Notes: generated by a model not told the origin, from the sequence alone. 35,055 nucleotides of DNA from Klenkia sp. PcliD-1-E (GCF_024124375.1 NZ_JAMXRZ010000037.1:1-35055); one strand, 5' to 3'; positions 7,985-16,145 are shown, counted from the stretch's first letter. Translations and numbers: made by a program.

Positions 7985-9333
7985 GTGACGAACGACCGGT
8001 CCGGCATCGCCGCTGGGCCAGCATGCGCGGCCGCATCGTCGCTCAGGCCGTGCTGGCTGCGGTCGTGGCCACCACCTTGTTCGGACTACCACTGGGCTAC
8101 GGGGTAGCGCAGTCCTTCCTCGGCGACGAGCAGAGCGAGCTCGAGCGGATCGCCGACGTCGACGCCGTCTCCGTCGCCTTCGATGTCGCTGCCGGCCGCA
8201 CCCCCACCGGTCTGGGCGACGGGCAAGGCAGGGACAGCACCGTCCTCGTCGCGTTCTACGGCACCGACGGGCAGCTGGTGGCCGGCGACGGACCCCGGCG
8301 ACTCGACCCGGCCTCGGCGGACGCCCTCGGCGATGGGCGGGTGTCGACGGCGAACGACATCGACGGCCAGCTCGTCGTGGCCGTCCCCGTGGTCGACGGG
8401 GACACCACCCGCGGGGTCGTGCGCGCGGCCACCGACTACAGCGCTGCGCGGTGGCGCATCGTGGCCACGTGGGCGGGCATGCTGGCCCTGGCTGCGGCTG
8501 CCATCGGCATCACCTGGTTGTTGGCCCGCCGTCAAGCCGCCCGACTTGCCCACCCGTTGGAATCACTCGCGGTCGCGGCACAGCAGTTGGGCGAGGGCGA
8601 TTTCAGCTCCCGGACCGCCCGCAGCGGGATCGTCGAGATCGACGCCGCCGGGTCGGCGCTGGACACGACCGCCGGTCGCCTGGGTGCCCTCGTGACACGG
8701 GAGCGAGCCTTCTCCGCTGACGCCTCGCACCAGCTGCGCACCCCGTTGACCGGGTTGCGGCTGTCCTTGGAGACCGCTCTGGAACTGCCCCCGGAGGCGC
8801 ACCGGGGAGCGATCGAGAACGCGCTGGCCTCGGCCGACCGACTGGAGGCCACGATCACCGACCTCCTCGCGCTCGCCCGCGACACCGGCGCCCACGGAAC
8901 CCCGCTGGACCCGACGCAGTTGATCGCGGACGTGCAGGCGACCTGGGGCCCTCTGCTCGCTCGGCACGACCGCGACCTGGCGATACACGCGGAGGACGAC
9001 CTGCCCGGTACGGCCGCCTCGGCCGCCGCCGTGCGCCAGGTCGTGGGTGTGCTGGTCGACAACGCCACCGTGCACGGAGCCGGCACCGTCACGGTCTCCG
9101 TCCGCGATGCCGGCGGTGTGCTGGCCGTGGACGTCGCCGACGAAGGCACGACGCGGCTGGAGGTCGACCGCCTGTTCATCCGCAGCGCCCACCGCGACGG
9201 CGGCCACGGCATCGGCCTGGCGCTGGCCCGCACCCTCGCCGAAGCGGAGGGCGGCCGGCTGCGCGTGGCCAGCCCGCTGCCCCCCGTGTTCACCCTCCTG
9301 TTGCCGCCGCAACCGGGGGTCGAGGACAGCTGA
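7981..9333 (+). CDS. Sensor histidine kinase 1
   Basis: A 450-residue membrane kinase. TM1 is about residues 18-40, an extracytoplasmic sensor spans about 45-155, and TM2 is about 160-182, followed by a HAMP segment. The H box is FSADASHQLRTPLTGL with phosphoacceptor His250. The ATPase domain has an N box (VLVDNATVHG), a reduced G1 box (DVADEGT) and a G2 box (GHGIGLALAR). The DEGT in place of the usual DxGxG is slightly degenerate but common in actinobacterial kinases. The GTG start overlaps the stop of regulator 1. The ligand is unknown. Confidence 0.92.
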   Translation: MSDERPVRHRRWASMRGRIVAQAVLAAVVATTLFGLPLGYGVAQSFLGDEQSELERIADVDAVSVAFDVAAGRTPTGLGDGQGRDSTVLVAFYGTDGQLVAGDGPRRLDPASADALGDGRVSTANDIDGQLVVAVPVVDGDTTRGVVRAATDYSAARWRIVATWAGMLALAAAAIGITWLLARRQAARLAHPLESLAVAAQQLGEGDFSSRTARSGIVEIDAAGSALDTTAGRLGALVTRERAFSADASHQLRTPLTGLRLSLETALELPPEAHRGAIENALASADRLEATITDLLALARDTGAHGTPLDPTQLIADVQATWGPLLARHDRDLAIHAEDDLPGTAASAAAVRQVVGVLVDNATVHGAGTVTVSVRDAGGVLAVDVADEGTTRLEVDRLFIRSAHRDGGHGIGLALARTLAEAEGGRLRVASPLPPVFTLLLPPQPGVEDS

Positions 9334-9349
9334 GCGCCCACTCGGGCAC

Positions 9350-9373
9350 TCCCGACCCGGCCGGTCGTCGGGA
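9350..9373 (+). terminator. Possible terminator after two-component system 1
   Basis: TCCCGAC and GTCGGGA form a 7-bp stem around a 10-nt GC-rich loop, 17 bp after the kinase stop, followed by AGTTT. It is a modest hairpin for a rho-independent terminator. Confidence 0.4.
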
Positions 9374-9436
9374 AGTTTGCCGTGCGGAGATGTCGCGCTG
9401 CCCGGCCGCTGACCTGCGGGGGAACAGGATCGGCGC

Positions 9437-9715
9437 ATGTCCGCAGCACTCGCCCAGGTTCTGCCTCCGGCGCCGGCGCCTCTGGTTCTGCACGTGGCCG
9501 CCCCCATCTCCACGTCGGCGCCGGGCGGTACGGCCATCCTGGCCGACTCGCCGGTCACGGGCGACTGGGGGTGGCGTCTGGTGATGGCCGTTCTCGGGCC
9601 GGTGGCCCAGGCCAACCCGGACGTGGCGCTCGCTGTCCTGCGCACCACCGACGAACTGGTCGGCAGCGGGCACGCCTGGGTGCAGCGCCTGATCGGACAT
9701 CCCGCACCGGAGTGA
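9437..9715 (+). CDS. Small hypothetical protein
   Basis: A 92-residue ORF starting at ATG 9437, 103 bp after kinase 1 and in the same direction. Third codon positions are strongly GC-biased as in real genes here. The sequence is Ala/Pro-rich at the N-terminus, then a mildly amphipathic stretch (WGWRLVMAVLGPVAQANPDVALAVL). I recognise no family, signal peptide or clear membrane helix. It might be a small accessory of the two-component system or a chance ORF. Confidence 0.45.
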   Translation: MSAALAQVLPPAPAPLVLHVAAPISTSAPGGTAILADSPVTGDWGWRLVMAVLGPVAQANPDVALAVLRTTDELVGSGHAWVQRLIGHPAPE

Positions 9716-9766
9716 GCACCGAACGGCACGACGGCAAGATCGGCCGCGGCATACCGGCCCGCTGAC

Positions 9767-9960
9767 TCAGGGTGGACCCTCGTGGACGTCGTCGACGGGG
9801 TCCTCGCCGCGGTCGCGACCTCCCAGATCCCCGCGGGCCACCTCTTGCGGGACGTCGTTCCGCCATGCCCGTCCGAGCACCAGCGCGAGGGCCACGACAC
9901 CTCCCACCTCGGCGAGGAACGCGAGCGAGGTCATCACGAGGTCTTCGAGAACCTGCATCG
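9767..9960 (-). CDS. Small single-pass membrane protein
   Basis: A 63-residue ORF with one predicted membrane helix (TSLAFLAEVGGVVALALVLG, about 10-29), then an acidic, charged tail rich in Asp, Glu and Arg. ATG 9960 is chosen; a GGTGA lies about 10 bp upstream. It lies 26 bp beyond the Rv1733c-like gene and may be the last gene of the GT39 operon. No family recognised. Confidence 0.5.
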
Positions 9961-9986
9961 GGGCGCTGTCACCGCCTGCGTCGTGC

Positions 9987-10586
9987 TCATCTGTGTGCAC
10001 GCCACTCCGGCCCGACCCGGGCCCACTCGGTGTCCCAGGCTCGAGCCCGGATGCGTCCCAACCAGGACCGAGTGGCCCAGGACAGGGCGCCGACGGGGAC
10101 GAGGACAAGGAATCCCGTGGCCAGCCCCGCGCCGAGACCAAGGACGGCGGGGCTCGCTCCGGTGTCCGACGGGGGGCCGCCGGTGACCGTCGACACCCGT
10201 AGTGCGACGGTCGCGCCTTCGTGAGCTGTCGGCGGGACCGGCACGAGCTCGTGCCTGAGCTGGTGGGGGTGCGCCGGGTCCGACCAGGTCGCGCGCGCGG
10301 AGGGGGTGCGGGAGAGGAGACCGGTCGGCACCCATGTCGGCGGGGTGTCGACGTGGGCGGCGACGACCGTGGTGGCCCTGTCCTGCACCTGCTGCACCCC
10401 GCTGGCCCGGGCAGCGACGTACGCCCCGAGCACGGTGCCCAGGGCGACCGCTGAGATGACGGCGACGACCGCCAGGAGCCGCAACCCGGTCTCCACGTGG
10501 TCGACCCTGCGCTTGAGCGGTCCACTGCCCAGCAGTGCTCGACGCACCCACCGCACCCCGATGCCCGACCACCCCCGGCCGCTCAT
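9987..10586 (-). CDS. Rv1733c-like two-helix membrane protein
   Basis: A 199-residue actinobacterial membrane protein of the Rv1733c type: a basic N-terminus, a first helix (about 35-58, LLAVVAVISAVALGTVLGAYVAA), an extracytoplasmic region of about 80 residues, and a second helix (about 145-168) followed by a basic, Trp-rich tail. In Mycobacterium tuberculosis Rv1733c is a dormancy-associated antigen of unknown biochemistry. The ATG at 10586 overlaps the stop of the GT39 gene (ATGA), so the two are co-translated and probably under promoter B. Confidence 0.75.
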   Translation of the reverse strand: MSGRGWSGIGVRWVRRALLGSGPLKRRVDHVETGLRLLAVVAVISAVALGTVLGAYVAARASGVQQVQDRATTVVAAHVDTPPTWVPTGLLSRTPSARATWSDPAHPHQLRHELVPVPPTAHEGATVALRVSTVTGGPPSDTGASPAVLGLGAGLATGFLVLVPVGALSWATRSWLGRIRARAWDTEWARVGPEWRAHR

Positions 10587-12445
10587 CCTGGGTTCCCGGA
10601 GGCGCCGGACGGCGAGACCGAGAGGTCCAGGACGTCCCACCCGGAGTAGTGGTGGACGGGGAAGTGCCGTCCCGCCCAGTCCTCGATCGAGCTCAGAGTG
10701 CTCCCGGGTGAGGCAGGGGTGGAGCCGGATGCGACCACGAGGTAGCGGATGTCCCCGTCCAGCACCCACCGCTGGAACTGCTCGAGGGTGGGTGAGGGGT
10801 CGTGACCGGTGTAGCCGCGGAGTTCGAGGACGGGGTCTCCCGTGGCCAGCTGCAGGTCGGCGGCACGGCGTCCGGGAACGGCTGCCGCCCACCGGTGACC
10901 GGGCGCATCTCGGTGGACCAGCTCGGTGACCTCGAGCGGCACCGGACTGCCTGGGCGGAAGCCTGGATTGGCCGAGAAGCTGGTCGTCCCTGGTCCGGCT
11001 ACCGGCCCAGAACCCTGGTGGACGGCTAGAGCGGTGGCGACGGACCAGGCGGTGGGCCCGGCCAGCATGCTGACCAGCACGCCGGCGACCATGCATGCCC
11101 GGGCGGTCCGGGACAGCGGGCTGGATCCGGGGGAGGTCGACCGCACGAGGTGGATGCCACCCAGACCGGCACCAGCGAGGACCACCGGGATGACCGCCGC
11201 GGGCCAGGCGAGGCCGCGCAGGAGCAGCCCGGTCGCCCACGCGGCCGACAGGCCCACCACCGTCGCCAGGACGGGCCCAGCCCAGGACTTCTGGGTGCGC
11301 AGGCGCCAGAGCCTGGTCCCGGCCACCGCGCAGAGCGCCGCGATCGCCGGGGCGATCTGCACGCTGTAGTAGCTGTGCGATATGCCCCGCAGGCCGCTGA
11401 GCACGAGGCCGACCACGACCAGCCAGCTGCCCCACAGCAGCAGACCGGCCCTGGTGGGGTCCGTGCGTGGGAGCCGGCGGATCAGCACCGGGGTCACCCC
11501 GACGAGCAGGAGCGCTGCCGGCAGCAGCCACCCGGCCTGGTCCCCACCGCTGCCGAACAACCGACCCCAGTGCGCGTTGCCCACGTGCCCGGCGGTGCCG
11601 GTGACCCGCGCCAGCCCGTCGTACCCCAGCGCCAGGCCCACGACGCTGTTGTCGTTCGATCCGCCGATGTAGGGCCGCTCGGCCACGGGGGTCGCCTCGA
11701 CCAGGAGGACCCACCAGCCTGCGCTCACCACCATCGCCGCACCGCCGGCGGCCAGCCGGCCGAGGCGTCGACGGAGTGGGCCGGGTGCGGCGACGAGGAC
11801 GGTCACCGCCAGGGCGGGGACCACGAGGAGGGCTTGACCCAGTTTGGTCAGGAAGGCGAGGCCGATCAGTGCGCCGGCCGCGACCACCCACCCGCCACCG
11901 CCCTCCGCGCGGTCCACGGCCCTGGTGACCGCGTAGGCGGCCGCGACCAGGAGCAGCACCATCAGGGCGTCGGGGTTGTCGTAGCGGGCGAGCAGCGTCA
12001 CGACCGGGGTCACGGCGAGCACGGCCCCGGCGACCAGACCCGCTACGTCCCCGGCATGCCGACGCACGGTGGCGACCAGCAACGCGATCGCGGCCACTGC
12101 GCAGGCCGCCTGGGGCCACAGCACCGAATCCGGTGACAGCCCGAACACCCGGGCCGACAGGGCGGTCAGCCAGATCGCGGCCGGAGGTTTGTCGATGGTG
12201 ATGCCGCCCGAGGGGTCCAAGGAACCGAAGAGGTAGGCGTGCCAGTCCAGCGCGCCTGCCTGCGTGGCGGCCGCGTAGTAGGCGTTCGCCCAGCCCGAGC
12301 GGGCGGCTCCGACGGTGTACAGGACGCCGGAACCGATCAGCAGAGCGAGCAGGGCGGGAAGGAACCACCGGGCTGCAGGGCCCGTGCTCGTCGCGGCCGG
12401 GGGTGCAGCTGTGGCGGCCGGGACCGGGGGAGCGGCGGTGGTCAT
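10583..12445 (-). CDS. GT39/PMT-type membrane glycosyltransferase (YkcB/ArnT-like)
   Basis: A 620-residue GT-C enzyme with about 11-13 transmembrane helices and a soluble C-terminal domain (about 490-620). The first extracytoplasmic loop has SLDPSGGITIDKPPAAIWL (75-93), the conserved acidic-DKPP motif of bacterial PMT/ArnT-like proteins that use polyprenyl-phosphate sugars. The LLARYDNPDALMVLL segment is also typical. Likely role: transfer of a sugar from a lipid-phosphate donor to an envelope acceptor outside the membrane; donor and acceptor are unknown. ATG 12445 is preceded by GACGGT and 5 nt, so it is probably leaderless. It is controlled by promoter B and followed by the Rv1733c-like gene. 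Confidence 0.88.
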   Translation of the reverse strand: MTTAAPPVPAATAAPPAATSTGPAARWFLPALLALLIGSGVLYTVGAARSGWANAYYAAATQAGALDWHAYLFGSLDPSGGITIDKPPAAIWLTALSARVFGLSPDSVLWPQAACAVAAIALLVATVRRHAGDVAGLVAGAVLAVTPVVTLLARYDNPDALMVLLLVAAAYAVTRAVDRAEGGGGWVVAAGALIGLAFLTKLGQALLVVPALAVTVLVAAPGPLRRRLGRLAAGGAAMVVSAGWWVLLVEATPVAERPYIGGSNDNSVVGLALGYDGLARVTGTAGHVGNAHWGRLFGSGGDQAGWLLPAALLLVGVTPVLIRRLPRTDPTRAGLLLWGSWLVVVGLVLSGLRGISHSYYSVQIAPAIAALCAVAGTRLWRLRTQKSWAGPVLATVVGLSAAWATGLLLRGLAWPAAVIPVVLAGAGLGGIHLVRSTSPGSSPLSRTARACMVAGVLVSMLAGPTAWSVATALAVHQGSGPVAGPGTTSFSANPGFRPGSPVPLEVTELVHRDAPGHRWAAAVPGRRAADLQLATGDPVLELRGYTGHDPSPTLEQFQRWVLDGDIRYLVVASGSTPASPGSTLSSIEDWAGRHFPVHHYSGWDVLDLSVSPSGASGNPG

Positions 12446-12450
12446 GGCTC

Positions 12451-12485
12451 ACCGTCGCCCCGGGCACCTGACGACGACCTGAACG
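12451..12485 (-). promoter_or_regulatory. Regulated promoter B of GT39 operon
   Basis: Minus strand: CGTTCAGGTCGTCGTCAGG (12485-12467), 10 bp, GACGGT (12456-12451) as -10, 5 nt, ATG. The TTCAGG/GTCAGG direct repeat has an 11-bp period and occupies the -35 region; 17 of 19 bp of the box are identical to or conserved with site A. Confidence 0.75.
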
Positions 12486-12543
12486 TCTGTCGTGGTGCTC
12501 ACCGGCGGTCTGGCCGGGCGGCCGGGGGCTGTCGCGCCGTTGG

Positions 12544-13152
12544 TCAGGCCGTCGGGCGGGTGCGACGTGCCCGGAGGGCCTCGACGGCGACGGGGACCAG
12601 GGACAGGACGACGATGCCGAGGACGAAGAGCTCGACGTGGTCGCGCACGACGGCGACCTGCCCGAGCCAGAAGCCCAGCAGGGTGACGCCGGCGGCCCAG
12701 GCGATGCCACCGATGACGGAGTAGATGGCGTAGCGGCGCAGGTCCATCCGGGATGCCCCGGCCATGACGGTGGCGAAGGTGCGGACGATGGGCACGAACC
12801 GGGCGAGCAGGATCGTCCGGGCGCCGTTGCGGTCGAAGAAGGCCTGGGATCGCGCCACGTACTCGGCCTTGAACAGGCGGCTGTCGGGGCGGTTGAAGAC
12901 GGCGGGGCCGGCCTTGCGCCCGATCCAGTAGCCGACCAGGTTCCCGGCTGTGGCGGCCAGCGGGAGCAGGACCAGCAGCACCCACAACGGGGCGATCAGC
13001 CCGCCGGCGGCGAGCAGTCCGGCGGTGAACAGCAGGGAGTCACCGGGCAGGAAGAACCCGACCAGCAGACCGGTCTCGGCGAACAGGATCGCCATGATGC
13101 CGATGAGGCCGAAGGTGTTGATGAGGTTCGTCGGATCCAGGAAGCCGCCCAT
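12544..13152 (-). CDS. DedA-family membrane protein
   Basis: A 202-residue DedA/VTT protein with the re-entrant motif FFLPGDSLLF (33-42), the GYWIGRKAG segment (74-82) and the conserved RFVPIVRTF...AGASRM block (118-136) carrying the two functional arginines. DedA proteins sustain membrane potential and drug tolerance, and some (UptA) flip undecaprenyl phosphate to the cytoplasmic leaflet. I start at ATG 13152, which lies 7 nt after a GACGGT -10 and would be leaderless; a GTG at 13161 would overlap the -10. It sits alone under promoter C. Confidence 0.92.
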   Translation of the reverse strand: MGGFLDPTNLINTFGLIGIMAILFAETGLLVGFFLPGDSLLFTAGLLAAGGLIAPLWVLLVLLPLAATAGNLVGYWIGRKAGPAVFNRPDSRLFKAEYVARSQAFFDRNGARTILLARFVPIVRTFATVMAGASRMDLRRYAIYSVIGGIAWAAGVTLLGFWLGQVAVVRDHVELFVLGIVVLSLVPVAVEALRARRTRPTA

Positions 13153-13159
13153 GCCGACC

Positions 13160-13194
13160 ACCGTCGGACACCGATCCTGTACAACGCCTGAACG
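13160..13194 (-). promoter_or_regulatory. Regulated promoter C of dedA
   Basis: Minus strand: CGTTCAGGCGTTGTACAGG (13194-13176), 10 bp, GACGGT (13165-13160), 7 nt, ATG 13152. Hexamers TTCAGG and TACAGG are 11 bp apart. Same order, orientation and spacing as promoters A, B and D. Confidence 0.72.
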
Positions 13195-13212
13195 TGGCCG
13201 GTGCTCCGGGTC

Positions 13213-14550
13213 TCACCCGCGCGGCAGGACGATCTCGATGCGGCCGTGGTCGCCGGCCACCGCCGTCACCGCCCCGCCGGCGGCCAGCACCAGCCGCCGG
13301 GTCAGTGCCAGGCCCAGTCCTGCGCCGGTGTGCCCGTCGTCCGGGTCGCCGCGGTACCCGGGGTCGAAGGCCCGGTCGGCGGACTGCTCGGTCATCCCCG
13401 GGCCGTCGTCGAGCACCGTGACGACCAGGTGCCCGGAGCTGGCTCCGGCCTGGATGCGCACGTGGCTGGTGGCGAAGCGGACGGCGTTGTCGACCACCGG
13501 GGACAAGGCCCGGACGAGGACGTCGACATCCACCCCGACGACGAGGTCGGGATCGCCCACGATGGTGACGGGAACCCGCACGTCCTGGGCGTCGGGGTCG
13601 GCCAGGACCACCAGCGCGTCGACCAGCCGGGTCCGGCCCGGGGTGACGGCCTCCGCGCTACGCGCCGCGCTGAGCATCGTCTCCAGGATCGACGCCATCG
13701 CGCGGGTGGACCGGTCGATGGCGGCGTGGGCGTCAGCCAGTGCGCGCGCGTCCCGCGGCTGAGCGCGCAACAGGTCGATCTCGGCCTGCACCCGGGCCAG
13801 CGGTGTGCGCAGCTCGTGGGAGAGCTCCTCGGTGAAGCGCTGTTCGTGACGGAGGACGGCCGCTTGCCGGTCCAGCAGCTGGTCCAGGGTGCCGGCCAGC
13901 TCGGCGAGCTCGGCCGGGCGCGGGCCGTCGCCGAACCGTAGGTCGGTGTCGTCGGCGCTCCACCGGCCGGCCTGGGTGGTCATGTCCTGCACCGGGCGCA
14001 GCGCGCGGGTGACGTTGGCGCGCAGGACCAGGTGCACGACGACGACCAGCAGGAGCGCGACCCCGACGCTGCCCAGCAGCGCAGTCCGCTCGACCTGCCG
14101 GTAGGGCGACAGGGAGGTGCTGGTGACCACGGCGGCCACCTGCTGTCCGCCGTCGGTGATCGGCAGGGCCCGCAGTCGTAGGTCGTCCCCGAGGTCGACG
14201 GTCCTGGCGCCCTGCGCGGCGAGGTCGACGGCCTGGCGGTCCAGTGCGGCGGTGCTGCCCGACGGGGTCTCCACGATCCGGCCGGCGCCGTCGATGATCC
14301 AGGTCCCGACGTCCAGGGCCTGGTCGTCGCGGCCGTCGAGCACCGTGACCGTGCCGTCGGCGGCCACGTCGACGGTCTGGGCCACGGCTTCGGCGCGGGC
14401 CTGCAGGACGTCGTCGGCCTGGCCCGCCAGAACCCGGGCGAGGAGCTCGTTGGCGCCCACCGCCAGCAGCAGCACCCACAGGGCCACGACCACGGTGGCC
14501 GACCAGGACAGCCGGCTGCGCAGGCTGGTCCGCGCCGCCCGGGCCCTCAC
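13213..14550 (-). CDS. Sensor histidine kinase 2
   Basis: A 445-residue membrane kinase with TM1 at about 16-35, an extracytoplasmic sensor of about 115 residues, TM2 at about 157-177, and a HAMP region. The H box is FTEELSHELRTPLARV with phosphoacceptor His245. The ATPase domain has SPVVDNAVRF (N box), LDDGPGM (G1) and GAGLGLALTRR (G2). GTG 14550 overlaps the regulator stop (GTGA). Its sensor domain has no recognisable fold to me. By location it is the prime candidate to control promoters A-D. Confidence 0.93.
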   Translation of the reverse strand: MRARAARTSLRSRLSWSATVVVALWVLLLAVGANELLARVLAGQADDVLQARAEAVAQTVDVAADGTVTVLDGRDDQALDVGTWIIDGAGRIVETPSGSTAALDRQAVDLAAQGARTVDLGDDLRLRALPITDGGQQVAAVVTSTSLSPYRQVERTALLGSVGVALLLVVVVHLVLRANVTRALRPVQDMTTQAGRWSADDTDLRFGDGPRPAELAELAGTLDQLLDRQAAVLRHEQRFTEELSHELRTPLARVQAEIDLLRAQPRDARALADAHAAIDRSTRAMASILETMLSAARSAEAVTPGRTRLVDALVVLADPDAQDVRVPVTIVGDPDLVVGVDVDVLVRALSPVVDNAVRFATSHVRIQAGASSGHLVVTVLDDGPGMTEQSADRAFDPGYRGDPDDGHTGAGLGLALTRRLVLAAGGAVTAVAGDHGRIEIVLPRG

Positions 14551-15239
14551 GTGAACGTGTATCCGACGCCGTGCGCGGTGCCGATCGACCGGCCCGGGTC
14601 GCCGGCGGCGTCGACCTTGCGACGCAGCCGGGCGACGTACTGGTCGAGGGTGTTGTCGGCGACCTGGGCGCCGTCGGGCCAGCCGGCGGCCAGCAGGTCC
14701 CGCCGGCGGACCACTTCGCCCGGCCGGGCCATCAGGGCGGCCAGCACCCGGAACTCCGTCGGGGTCAGCCGCTGGGCCCCGGCCGGGCCGGCCAGGGCAT
14801 GGGTGGTCGGGTCCAGGGTCAGTCCCGCACTCACCGGGCGTGCGGCAGCGGAGCGCCGCAGGGCCACGCGTAGGCGGGCCAGCAGCTCGCTGAGGTGGAA
14901 CGGCTTGGCCAGGTAGTCGTCTCCGCCGACCGCGAACCCGGACAGCACGTCGTGCAGCTGGTCCCGCGCGGTCAGGAACAGGACCGGCGCGGTCAGCCCC
15001 TGTGCGCGCAGCGCCTGGCAGACGTCGCGGCCGTCGGAATCCGGCAGCCCGATGTCCAGCACGACGGCGTCGAAGCCGTCCCCGGTGTCCCCGTCTGCGC
15101 CGCGCACCGCACCCAGCGCGCCCGCGCCGTCCCGCGCGGTGACCACGGTGAAGTCGTTCTCGCGCAGCCCGCGGGCCAGCACGTCGCGCAGGCCGTGGTC
15201 GTCCTCGACGACCAGGATCCGCGGCTGCAGTCGGCTCAC
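14547..15239 (-). CDS. OmpR/PhoB-family response regulator 2
   Basis: A 230-residue regulator. The receiver domain has Glu12-Asp13-Asp14, phosphoacceptor Asp62 in VVLDIGLPD, and the LTAR and DDYLAKPF signatures; an insert (residues about 47-55, GADGDTGDG) lengthens the loop before Asp62. The winged-helix domain ends in IGTAHGVGYTFT. GTG 15239 follows CATGAT by 6 nt, consistent with leaderless transcription. OmpR/PhoB proteins bind direct repeats about 11 bp apart as dimers, which is exactly the form of the box at promoters A-D; promoter D lies 40 bp upstream of this gene in the shared intergenic region. Confidence 0.93.
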   Translation of the reverse strand: MSRLQPRILVVEDDHGLRDVLARGLRENDFTVVTARDGAGALGAVRGADGDTGDGFDAVVLDIGLPDSDGRDVCQALRAQGLTAPVLFLTARDQLHDVLSGFAVGGDDYLAKPFHLSELLARLRVALRRSAAARPVSAGLTLDPTTHALAGPAGAQRLTPTEFRVLAALMARPGEVVRRRDLLAAGWPDGAQVADNTLDQYVARLRRKVDAAGDPGRSIGTAHGVGYTFT

Positions 15240-15245
15240 CAGGCC

Positions 15246-15251
15246 ATCATG
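15246..15251 (-). promoter_or_regulatory. -10 element, leaderless start of response regulator 2
   Basis: CATGAT, 6 nt, then GTG 15239. No ribosome site is present. Confidence 0.4.
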
Positions 15252-15278
15252 CGTGACCGGAGCGCACGACCGGTGAAC

Positions 15279-15313
15279 CGTTCAGGTCGTGTGCAGACGC
15301 GTTCCCCGACGCT
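15279..15313 (+). promoter_or_regulatory. Regulated promoter D of COG4705 (copy D) and regulator 3
   Basis: Plus strand: CGTTCAGGTCGTGTGCAGA (15279-15297), 10 bp, GACGCT (15308-15313) as -10, 6 nt, ATG 15320. Hexamers TTCAGG and TGCAGA are 11 bp apart. The box points at the COG4705 gene, as each of the other three points at its own target gene, and is placed to allow feedback on the adjacent regulator 2 gene. Confidence 0.75.
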
Positions 15314-15319
15314 GCCGCC

Positions 15320-16117
15320 ATGACCACACCCCTGGCCCCCTCGACGGGGCGCGCGCTGCTGAACAAGGTCCCCGAGGTCACCATCTGGTTCTGGGTCATC
15401 AAGATCTTGGCCACGACGGTCGGGGAGACCGCCGCGGACTACCTCAACGACACCCTCGGGTTCGGCCTCACCAACACCACCCTGGTCATCGGCGCGGGCT
15501 TCCTCGTCGTCCTCGGCCTCCAGTTCCGCGCCCGCCGCTACATCCCCCCGCTGTACTGGGCGACCGTGGTGCTGATCAGCGTCGTGGGCACGCTGATCAC
15601 CGACAACCTCACCGACAACCTGGGCGTGCCGCTGGAGGCGACCACCGCGGTGTTCGCCGTCGCCCTGGGCCTCACCTTCGCCGGCTGGTACGCCGCCGAG
15701 CGGACGCTGTCGATCCACTCCATCGTCACCCGCCGCCGGGAGGCCTTCTACTGGCTGGCGATCCTGTTCACCTTCGCCCTGGGCACCGCCGCTGGTGACC
15801 TGACGGCCGAGCGGCTGGGTGCGGGCTACTGGCTCTCGGCGCTGCTGTTCGCCGCGCTCATCGGTGCCGTCGCGGCCAGCCACCTGGTCTTCAAGGCCAA
15901 CGCGGTCCTGACGTTCTGGATCGCCTACGTCCTCACCCGCCCGCTGGGCGCCTCGCTGGGTGACGGGTTCTCCCAGGACAAGGTCGACGGCGGCCTCGGC
16001 CTGGGGACGACGCTGACCAGCGTGCTGTTCCTGGCCACCATCGTCGCCGTCGTGGCCTACCTGGCGGTCAGCAAGCGCGACCAGCTGCCCCCGGTCGAGG
16101 CGGACGCGCTGCGTTGA
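15320..16117 (+). CDS. COG4705 four-repeat membrane protein (copy D)
   Basis: A 265-residue polytopic protein paralogous to the gene at 3445-4209. The repeats are strikingly regular: Trp25/Asp40, Trp80/Asp95, Trp145/Asp160, Trp200/Asp215, each with Gly ten residues after the Trp. An HSIVTRRRE loop (133-141) separates the halves and [14 protein letters not shown] is nearly identical in both copies. About eight helices are expected, two per repeat. COG4705 proteins have no established function that I know of. The start ATG is probably leaderless from promoter D. Regulator 3 begins 28 bp downstream, so the two are likely co-transcribed. Confidence 0.88.
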   Translation: MTTPLAPSTGRALLNKVPEVTIWFWVIKILATTVGETAADYLNDTLGFGLTNTTLVIGAGFLVVLGLQFRARRYIPPLYWATVVLISVVGTLITDNLTDNLGVPLEATTAVFAVALGLTFAGWYAAERTLSIHSIVTRRREAFYWLAILFTFALGTAAGDLTAERLGAGYWLSALLFAALIGAVAASHLVFKANAVLTFWIAYVLTRPLGASLGDGFSQDKVDGGLGLGTTLTSVLFLATIVAVVAYLAVSKRDQLPPVEADALR

Positions 16118-16145
16118 GTCGACCCGCCGACGGCCCCCGGGCGGA

